A stretch of DNA of 8,968 nucleotides, from the NCBI GenBank assembly GCA_031268685.1, contig JAIRWW010000186.1:1-8968 (forward strand), written 5' to 3'. Both the position numbers and the translations under genes were made by a program. The DNA comes from Azoarcus sp. Lineage in GTDB: Bacteria; Pseudomonadota; Gammaproteobacteria; Burkholderiales; Rhodocyclaceae. Within the stretch, counting starts at the first letter, position 1, and each line of letters starts with the position of its first letter. Below are positions 1 through 4,668 of the stretch, piece after piece. The notes under the pieces are model-generated. The model ran no database searches and was not told the origin of the DNA. It saw nothing but the letters and a program-made list of their open reading frames with translations.

Positions 1-195
1 ATGCGCAAATTCTCGAACGACAACGCTGCCCAGTTCATTGAAGACATGAAGCAAAAGGGCGTCGCTGTCAACGAGGTCAACACCCAGCCGTTCCGCGACA
101 AAATGCGGCCGATCATCGAACAGCAGTTCGTGGAAAAGAACGGCGACGCGTGGTTGAAGAAGATCAACGCCTCGCTGGGCAAAGGCAAGAACTAA
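1..195 (+). CDS. TRAP transporter substrate-binding protein, DctP family, C-terminal end (partial)
   Basis: These 64 codons run from the window edge to a TAA stop and are most likely the 3' end of a longer gene. The ATG at position 1 is probably an internal codon. The residues KGVAVNEVNTQPFRDKMRPI, followed by a short helix ending in WLKKINASLGK, match the C-terminal helical segment typical of DctP-type periplasmic binding proteins of TRAP transporters, where a 'G..VNEV....FR..V.P.Y' pattern precedes a final amphipathic helix. Such proteins capture carboxylates or related organic acids in the periplasm and deliver them to the DctQ/DctM membrane subunits. Neither membrane subunit is in the window. 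A hairpin terminator starts 10 bases after the stop, so this is probably the last gene of its transcript. The substrate cannot be inferred. Confidence 0.65.
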   Translation: MRKFSNDNAAQFIEDMKQKGVAVNEVNTQPFRDKMRPIIEQQFVEKNGDAWLKKINASLGKGKN

Positions 196-205
196 CGCTT
201 TGCCA

Positions 206-229
206 CGCGCGATGCTCAGGCATCGCGCG
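206..229 (+). terminator. Hairpin terminator after the DctP-like gene
   Basis: A perfect 10-bp stem (206-215 with 220-229) closes on a 4-base TCAG loop, starting 10 bases after the TAA stop. The following bases are only modestly T-rich (a TCTCTTTG run near 236-243), so it is not a textbook intrinsic terminator, but the stem strength and position support transcript termination or 3'-end protection. Confidence 0.6.
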
Positions 230-249
230 AGCTGAGTCTCTTTGACCTG

Positions 250-283
250 GGGAGGAACCCGGCCTGAAGGCCGGGATTCTCCC
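250..283. repeat. Long imperfect hairpin
   Basis: A 7-bp core stem CCCGGCC / GGCCGGG (258-264 with 269-275, loop TGAA) extends outward through one A-A mismatch, an A-T pair and a G-T pair to a GGGAG / CTCCC stem (250-254 with 279-283). It could be a second terminator or a mobile-element remnant: hairpins of this look occur near the ends of IS200/IS605-type elements. No transposase or TnpB frame is visible beside it, so its origin is open. Confidence 0.5.
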
Positions 284-845
284 TACCCTGTCCCGTAGCA
301 GCCCGAAGACGCTTCAGTCGGGAAATTGGAAATCGCTCGATCAGTCCGGCGTCGGTGGCGGTTAAGCTGCGGTCGATGCATGGTGCATCCTGTCCACCTT
401 GGCAGGAAATCGCGCGAATGCCATTTTCGTTGAGATCAGGCGTGGACTATTCTGGGTGACCCCATTTCACTGCCTGCAAACCCTGCCTGTCTTCCCCTTG
501 TCAGGGCTAAACTTGAGCCACAAGTCGGAATGAAGGAGGAGCATACGCCCGCTGGCGCGGGCGACCCCTTGTATGAATTCCTGGCTCCGCTGAACCAATC
601 CGCCGCCGCGCGGACGGTGTAGGCGCTGACCAAGGCTCCGACCATTCTGCTGACCAACCCACGCATCAGCGAGCAACTTTTCCAGTTTGAGCCCATCCTC
701 TTACACACAAGTCGGAACTGGGCCATTCCTCAATGACTAATATATGTGTCACTCGTTGATTTTTCAGCCATCCAAAAACACAAGGCCCCCACAACGACAA
801 TCCGTATAACTCATTGATTTATAAAATAAATTTGAGTTGTGTGTA
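284..845. other. Gene-free stretch with repeat debris
   Basis: No frame here resembles a protein family that I recognise on either strand. It holds a small GATGCA / TGCATC hairpin (375-389), the truncated repeat copy at 507-570, and a 12-nt direct repeat CACAAGTCGGAA (519-530 and 706-717). From about 730 to 845 the DNA turns AT-rich, with two similar ACTC(G/A)TTGATTT stretches. A 96-codon open frame on the minus strand (436-726) crosses the repeat copy and is not credible as a gene. The stretch looks like an insertion and deletion scar between the DctP-like gene and the T1SS locus. Confidence 0.5.
507..570 (+). repeat. Truncated copy of the 3201-type repeat element (left end only)
   Basis: Starts with the same CTAAACTTGAGCCACAAG terminal sequence as the element at 3201 and stays alignable, with small gaps, through a CCCGC(TGGY)GCGGG hairpin to an ACCCCT end. 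After about 570 the similarity stops, and no inverted right end is found nearby. It is therefore a 5'-truncated or solo end of the same family, showing that the element in the adaptor gene belongs to a repeated genomic family. Confidence 0.75.
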
Positions 846-986
846 ATGGGATGGTTTGAGCCACGCGAGGTACGGCGAATTCTGGTCGGGGAATACGAGG
901 TTCGCTACGAAATTCAGGATTCGATCGTTTACGGGCTGCGGAACTTTAGTGCCGGTCTGATTGGGCTGTGGAGGCAAGCTACTTGA
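846..986 (+). pseudogene. ParE/RelE-type toxin fragment
   Basis: A 46-codon frame from ATG to TGA contains REVRRILVGEYEVRYEIQ and then IVYGLRNF. This matches the last two strands of ParE/RelE-fold toxins ('R.I.VG.Y.IRY.I....I.ILR..H'). The N-terminal helical half of the fold is absent: the frame is closed by TAA at 822-824. The final strand runs into an unrelated tail (SAGLIGLWRQAT) where a 'H.R' ending is expected. No antitoxin frame is seen upstream. I read it as the decayed end of a second toxin-antitoxin module. A short unrelated gene cannot be excluded. Confidence 0.45.
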
Positions 987-992
987 TTCGTT

Positions 993-2432
993 TTATTCAC
1001 AATACGCTGGCATCCAACCAGACTTCCCTTGCCCCAACATCCGATTGATCGCCATGAGATCGTCCTCGCCCAGGACGCCGGCGGCGGCTTTCAATTTCAA
1101 TCCCTGCATCAAGGTCTCGTAGCGGGCCTGGGTCAGGTCGCGCCGGGCGGCGTGGAGTTGTTGTTCGGCGTTCAGCACATCGACGTTGATGCGGATGCCC
1201 AGCTGGTAGCCGACGCGGTTGCCCTCGACCGCGCTGTGTCCAGATTCGACCGCCGAGGCGAGCGCTTCGATCCGGGAGAGGCCGCTGGCGATGCCAGCGA
1301 ACGCCTGCCGCGCCTCGGTCGCCGCCTGGCGGCGCGCGGCTTCGAGGTCGGCGCGCGTTCGGTCGCGGCCAGCGATCGCCTCGGATACGCGGGCGCTGGT
1401 TGCGCCGCCCGCGTAGAGCGGGAGGTTGAGTTGCAGGCCGATGACGTTCGAGCGCGCCGCCGTCGAATAGTCGCTCGGCGTATCCAGGCTGCCGGACGCC
1501 TTGTTGCGGCCATGGGAAGCGACGAGATTGAGCGTCGGCAGGTGTTCGGCGCGGTTCTTGCGCACCGCGGCCTCGGTCGCCCGAAGCGCCGCCTCCTGCG
1601 CGCGCACGCGCGGATGATTCTCCCGCGCCTGCCCGATCCACGCCCGCGCGTCGTCCGGATCGGGTCTGGGCGCGACGGACGACGGGCGCAGCACGGCGAG
1701 CGACGGCGGCAGTTCGCCGATGATCTTCTCCAGTTCCGCGCGCTTCGTCTCCAGGTCGTTCTGCGCGCTCACCGTCTCCGCGCGGGCGAGATCGACGCGG
1801 GATCGCGCTTCGTGCGTATCGGTGATCGTCGTCGTGCCGCGGTCGAAGCCGCGCCGGGCGAGGGCGAGCTGTTCCTCCATGGCCTTGAGCTGTGCCTGTG
1901 CGACGGCGATGTTCTCTTCGCCCGCCACCACGTCGAAGTAGGCTTGCGCCACGCGCAGGATGAGCTCTTGCCCGGCCTCGTCGAATTGCGCCCGCGCCTG
2001 TTCGGCCAGCGATTCGGCTTCGTCGCGGGCGTAGACGTTCTGTACGCGCACGATCGGCTGGGTGAGCCGCACCTCCCAGTTCCATGAACGGATGTCGCGA
2101 TCCTGTGCGGGGGCGTTCTGCCCGAAATCCACGTCGGAGCGGTTGCGGCTGTTGCCGCCGGAGAGGGCGATCGTCGGCAGCAGGCCGGCGCGCGCCTGGG
2201 GAATCCGTTGCTGCACGGCTTCGAGCGCATGGCGCGCCGACTCATAGGCCGGGTCGTTGTCCCGCGCAAGGCGATAAACGTCGATCAGGTCGGCGGCCTG
2301 GAGCGGCAGGCAATACGAGAGCGCCAGCAGCAGGACGGTCCGCCACGGCAAGCCGGGAAAGGCAGGCGCGCCACGACAGGCAGGCCCAGGAGGACGATTC
2401 CGGTTCGTCGTATTCCCCTCTGATGGCCGCAT
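993..2432 (-). CDS. TolC-family outer-membrane channel protein of a type I secretion system
   Basis: A 479-residue protein with the TolC layout. After a signal sequence (hydrophobic core about 33-44, likely cleavage after QA near 46-47) comes the typical opening DLIDVYRLARDNDPAYESA, then two repeated halves of long amphipathic helices. Landmarks are QAYFDVVAGEENIAVAQAQL, the RRGFDRGTTTITDTHEA turn, LQLNLPLYAGG in the second half, and NVDVLNAEQQLHAARRDL near the end. TolC trimers form the outer-membrane and periplasmic duct for substrates handed over by an ABC exporter and HlyD adaptor. The ATG at 2432 directly follows the toxin stop (TAGATG), so translation may be coupled to the toxin gene. 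It leaves an unusually long, Pro/Arg-rich n-region before the hydrophobic core. A TTG codon about 29 residues in would give a more standard signal peptide but has no clear ribosome site. The frame is intact although its partner adaptor is broken. It could also serve other efflux systems. Confidence 0.9.
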   Translation of the reverse strand: MRPSEGNTTNRNRPPGPACRGAPAFPGLPWRTVLLLALSYCLPLQAADLIDVYRLARDNDPAYESARHALEAVQQRIPQARAGLLPTIALSGGNSRNRSDVDFGQNAPAQDRDIRSWNWEVRLTQPIVRVQNVYARDEAESLAEQARAQFDEAGQELILRVAQAYFDVVAGEENIAVAQAQLKAMEEQLALARRGFDRGTTTITDTHEARSRVDLARAETVSAQNDLETKRAELEKIIGELPPSLAVLRPSSVAPRPDPDDARAWIGQARENHPRVRAQEAALRATEAAVRKNRAEHLPTLNLVASHGRNKASGSLDTPSDYSTAARSNVIGLQLNLPLYAGGATSARVSEAIAGRDRTRADLEAARRQAATEARQAFAGIASGLSRIEALASAVESGHSAVEGNRVGYQLGIRINVDVLNAEQQLHAARRDLTQARYETLMQGLKLKAAAGVLGEDDLMAINRMLGQGKSGWMPAYCE

Positions 2433-2723
2433 CTATGCCTTGGCGCCGGGAAATTCGCGGCGGGTATGAACCACGTTGACGACCTCGATCCGGTTCGCCA
2501 TGACGTGATACAGCACCACATAATTCGGGTGCGCGACGATCTCGCGCAGGCCCGGCGCGCGCTCACTGTGACGGTAGAGATAAGGATGCTCGGCGGCGGG
2601 CAGCACGGCTTCTTCGAGCAAGCGTTTCATTCGGCGCGCGGCCGGCGGGCTTTCATGGGCGATGTAGCGGATGATCTGCGCCAAGTCGTCGCGCGCGCAA
2701 GTCCGCCAGAAGATCGGCAGCAA
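2433..2723 (-). CDS. ParE/RelE-family toxin of a type II toxin-antitoxin module
   Basis: About 96 residues with the ParE/RelE fold pattern: an N-terminal strand (LPIFWRTCARDDL), two helices (ARDDLAQIIRYIAHESPPAA, RMKRLLEEAVLPAAEHP), then the strand-rich end GLREIVAHPNYVVLYHV and IEVVNVVHTRREFPG. Family members either poison DNA gyrase (ParE) or cleave mRNA at the ribosome (RelE); the sequence alone does not decide which. I chose the TTG at 2721-2723. It lies one base after the antitoxin stop (TGA-C-TTG), begins where family similarity begins, and has a GGAG site 8 bases upstream. An upstream ATG at 2762 would add 13 residues of antisense-like antitoxin sequence. The gene sits between the adaptor and tolC of the T1SS operon, and its TAG stop abuts the tolC ATG. 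Confidence 0.85.
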   Translation of the reverse strand: MLPIFWRTCARDDLAQIIRYIAHESPPAARRMKRLLEEAVLPAAEHPYLYRHSERAPGLREIVAHPNYVVLYHVMANRIEVVNVVHTRREFPGAKA

Positions 2724-2724
2724 G

Positions 2725-2919
2725 TCAGGCGCTCCGCGAGGCGGCGGTTTCGGCCTCGGCAATGAGGGCGTCCATCTCGGCCATTACCTGGTCATGCGGA
2801 ATCGACGGACGCGGATCGGCCAGACTGGCGTCCACCTTGGCGCGCAGCCAGACCGTATGGCTGACTTCCTGTCCGGGGGTCTCGAACTCCGAGACCAGCG
2901 GGGATAGAACAGCGTTCAT
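2725..2919 (-). CDS. RelB/ParD-like antitoxin
   Basis: A 64-residue protein placed directly upstream of a ParE/RelE-type toxin. It contains the segment WLRAKVDASLADPRPSIPHD followed by QVMAEMDALIAEAE, a pattern common in short antitoxins that pair with ParE-type toxins: a DNA-binding or dimerising N-terminal part, then a helical toxin-binding tail. It is expected to neutralise the toxin by direct binding and to repress its own promoter. The ATG at 2919 has a strong AAGGA site 6 bases upstream (2926-2930). A -10-like TAGAAT lies 34-39 bases upstream of the start (2953-2958, minus strand), without a clear -35, and a 6-bp GC hairpin lies at 2972-2987. The order antitoxin then toxin, separated by one base, is standard for such modules. 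Confidence 0.8.
   Translation of the reverse strand: MNAVLSPLVSEFETPGQEVSHTVWLRAKVDASLADPRPSIPHDQVMAEMDALIAEAETAASRSA
2732..2735 (-). promoter_or_regulatory. Ribosome binding site that selects the toxin TTG start
   Basis: GGAG on the minus strand, inside the last codons of the antitoxin gene, 8 bases before the TTG at 2721-2723. No ATG or GTG in the toxin frame is placed as well. This makes a TTG start likely and implies low, coupled toxin translation. Confidence 0.6.
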
Positions 2920-2925
2920 TTTATT

Positions 2926-2930
2926 TCCTT
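2926..2930 (-). promoter_or_regulatory. Ribosome binding site of the antitoxin
   Basis: AAGGA on the minus strand, 6 bases upstream of the antitoxin ATG. It is the strongest ribosome site in this operon, fitting the need for antitoxin excess over toxin. Confidence 0.6.
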
Positions 2931-3191
2931 GGCTGGATTTTCCATCATCCCTATTCTAGCTTCTTCGCCTTTGCCCGGGTTCGGGCATTTGCGCTTCCGG
3001 ATGCCGTTTTTCTTCATTCTGCCTTACCGTTCCCGTCCGCTCTCGTACAAGGTCTTCTGCACGGGTGAGAGGAGATACTCCATCACCGAGCGCCGTCCCT
3101 GGTGAATCTCCGTGACGACCTGCATCCCCGGCACCAGCTTGAGCGTCTGGCCGCGCGCTTCGAGCACCTGCGATTCCAGGGCGACCAGCGC

Positions 3192-3200
3192 CTTGTAGGT
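3192..3200. repeat. Target-site duplication, copy 1
   Basis: CTTGTAGGT directly abuts the left end of the inserted element; the same 9 bases recur at 3660-3668. On the minus strand it encodes Thr-Tyr-Lys of the adaptor. Collapsing the two copies restores the adaptor reading frame exactly. Confidence 0.88.
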
Positions 3201-3262
3201 CTAAACTTGAGCCACAAGTCGAGTGATGGAGGGGCTTACGCTTACGCCCGCTGGTGCGGGCA

Positions 3263-3313
3263 ACCCCTCATCCGGTCGCTGCGCGACCACCTTCTCCCGC
3301 AAGGGGAGAAGGG
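3263..3313 (+). repeat. Inner REP-like arm, left
   Basis: Begins ACCCCTCATCC and ends in a 9-bp hairpin (3290-3298 with 3304-3312). It is the inverted counterpart of 3482-3531. Between the conserved flanks sits a small hairpin (GGTCGC-TGC-GCGACC) whose stem bases differ from the other arm while pairing is kept. Repeats of this kind are common in proteobacterial intergenic DNA. Confidence 0.75.
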
Positions 3314-3316
3314 ACA

Positions 3317-3361
3317 GGTGTCTCGAAAGCAAGGGGAGAGAAGAAGGGTGTCTCGAAAGCA
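3317..3361 (+). repeat. Direct repeat pair in the element core, 30-nt period
   Basis: GGTGTCTCGAAAGCA occurs at 3317-3331 and again at 3347-3361, separated by GGGGAGAG-type purine-rich sequence. It marks internal duplication in the core of the inserted element. Confidence 0.7.
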
Positions 3362-3425
3362 TCGCAGGGTGGGATGCGCCTCGCTGTCGAGCGACACTGG
3401 CTTGGCTCCCAGAGCAAAGGCTACC

Positions 3426-3500
3426 GGTTTTCTCTTCTCTAGGCGCTGCTGGTTTTCCCTTCTCCAAGCGATGCCGGTTTTCCCTTCTCCCCTTGCGGGA
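3426..3500 (+). repeat. Three tandem 25-nt units in the element core
   Basis: Units start at 3426, 3451 and 3476, each opening GGTTTT(C/T)(C/T)CTTCTC. The third merges into the right REP-like arm, so the array looks grown from that arm's edge by slippage. There are no spacers between units, so it is not a CRISPR. Confidence 0.7.
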
Positions 3501-3531
3501 GAAGGTGCCCCGGCAGGGGCGGATGAGGGGT
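3482..3531 (-). repeat. Inner REP-like arm, right
   Basis: Inverted counterpart of 3263-3313, with the hairpin 3483-3491 / 3497-3505. Its middle hairpin reads GCCCC-TGCC-GGGGC in the same orientation as the left arm's GGTCGC-TGC-GCGACC, so the stem is preserved by paired changes. Confidence 0.75.
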
Positions 3532-3659
3532 GGCGTGCTAGCGGGCATCGGGCGGACTTTCGTCCGCCCGACGATTCCAAGCGACGCTTCCCGAAATCCG
3601 TTTGGCAAGCATTGTTTCGTCTCTTCGAGACGGTAGAGATATTTGTGGCTCAAGTTTAG

Positions 3660-3668
3660 CTTGTAGGT
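3660..3668. repeat. Target-site duplication, copy 2
   Basis: Second CTTGTAGGT, directly after the right end of the inserted element and matching 3192-3200. The next base (C at 3669) also matches the base after copy 1, so the duplication could be read as 10 bp with a 458-bp element. Confidence 0.88.
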
Positions 3669-4668
3669 CAGTTGGGCTGGCGGTCTTTCCGCATTGTCCT
3701 GGGAATCGTTCTGCGCCGGCGCGTTCCCCTCGCTCGCGTCCGGCCCGACGTGAAGGACTTCGCCGTCGAGCAGCCCGGACTGGTGTTCCAGCTTGACGGA
3801 TTCCTGTTGCAGGCGGCGGTATTGCCCCTCCGCCTCGATGCGCTCGTTCTGCAGCTCGCTGCGGTAGCGGGATTCGACCTGATTCAACTGCTTCCCGGCC
3901 TGGGCGACTGCGGCGGACAGGCCGGCGACGGCTTCCCCTTGGGCGCGCAGGTCGCGGGCGGATTCGAGATACTCGCGCTGGCGTTCGCGCACGGTCACTT
4001 GCGCCGCGAAGCCGTCCTGGCCCATCGCGGTGAAGGCGTCGGCCTGTTCTTTGAGGAGCGGCGTGATCTCTTTGAGCTTGGCGAGGATTTCCTTGCCGGA
4101 TTCGTAGTCGCGCCGCGCGCGGGTCAGACCTTCCCGCGCCTGCCCCACGGCATCCTCGAAGGCTTTGCGATGATCCCGGTACTGCGCTTCGACCCGCAGA
4201 AACAGATCGTCCGCATCGGTGTCGAGCCGTTTCAAGGGCTGCCCGCCAAGTTCGGCTTCGATCCGCCGGAGTTGCAGGGAACGCAAAGCCAGTTCGGTAT
4301 CGAGCGTCTCGCGGTCGGCCTGGGCGAGGCGCGTATCCATGCGCATCAGGACTTCGCCGGCCTGGACACTCTGGCCTTCCTTGACCAATATCTCCTGCAC
4401 AATGCCCGTGTCGGCGGGCTGCACGATCTGGACGTAGCTCCGCGGCACGAGGCGCCCCTCGGCGCTGGCGATGATGTCGAGCTGGCCGAGGAAGGCCCAG
4501 GCCAGGAGGATTGCGAAGAGCAGCGCGACCGCGTACAACACCACGCGCGGCAGGCGTCCCGGCGGGCTTTCCTGGATCGACAGGAGGCCCGGCGCGAAGT
4601 CGAGCGCTTCGGGCGAGAGCGGTTTCGTGATCGCGGGCGGCACGGACGATGTGGGCGGCGCGTTCATC

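Larger units (their letters stand above)
3201..3659. mobile_element. 459-bp MITE-like non-autonomous element inserted in the adaptor gene
   Basis: Ends are perfect 17-bp inverted repeats CTAAACTTGAGCCACAA (3201-3217 and 3643-3659), flanked by a 9-bp target duplication. Inside, two ~50-bp arms (3263-3313 and 3482-3531) form a further inverted pair, each with a CCTTCTCCC / GGGAGAAGG hairpin. A 9-bp GC hairpin lies at 3549-3570, and the core carries short direct repeats. No transposase is encoded; frames through it are low-complexity translations of the repeats. It is presumably mobilised in trans by an insertion sequence with the same ends, which is not in the window. Length plus duplication is 468 bases, so the host frame is kept, but CTA at 3201-3203 reads as TAG on the minus strand and terminates the adaptor. 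A truncated relative lies at 507-570. I cannot assign an IS family from these ends. Confidence 0.85.
3024..4667 (-). pseudogene. HlyD-family T1SS membrane-fusion (adaptor) protein, disrupted
   Basis: The gene starts at the ATG of 4667, one base after the exporter stop (TAG-G-ATG), and would end at the TAA of 3024-3026. Residues 1-335 show a cytoplasmic N-terminus, one membrane helix (about 42-61), the first lipoyl half (VQPADTGIVQEILVKEGQSVQAGE, about 82-105) and a long coiled coil (about 112-295). After VKLEHQSGLL the frame goes straight to DGEVLHVGPDA, omitting the second lipoyl half and most of the beta-barrel that family members carry. This suggests an internal deletion of roughly 70 codons. 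At residue Tyr335/Lys336 the 459-bp element 3201-3659 is inserted. Beyond it the genuine C-terminus resumes (TYKALVALESQVLEARGQTL ... PGMQVVTEI ... VMEYLLSPVQKT). Without the element the gene would encode 391 residues, short for a family of about 430-480. As it stands, translation runs through the element for 152 codons and stops in its terminal repeat. A working adaptor is unlikely. Confidence 0.88.

Noticed and set aside
436..726. Minus-strand 96-codon frame as a small gene
   Set aside because: It overlaps the truncated repeat copy, has no family resemblance, and its start lacks a convincing ribosome site.
1029..2087. Long plus-strand open frame antisense to tolC
   Set aside because: It is Arg/Ala/Gly-rich shadow coding from a GC-rich gene whose minus-strand product is a clear TolC homologue; no family is recognisable.
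2433..2762. Toxin starting at the ATG of 2762
   Set aside because: The extra 13 residues lie inside the antitoxin gene and resemble no toxin N-terminus; the TTG with GGAG spacing fits the family start better.
3426..3500. Possible CRISPR array from the 25-nt repeats
   Set aside because: The units are contiguous with no spacers and diverge, so this is a simple tandem repeat.
3102..3659. Open frames inside the inserted element that could encode a transposase
   Set aside because: All frames translate repeat units and low-complexity sequence; none shows DDE or HUH motifs, and the element is too short for an autonomous transposon of its apparent type.
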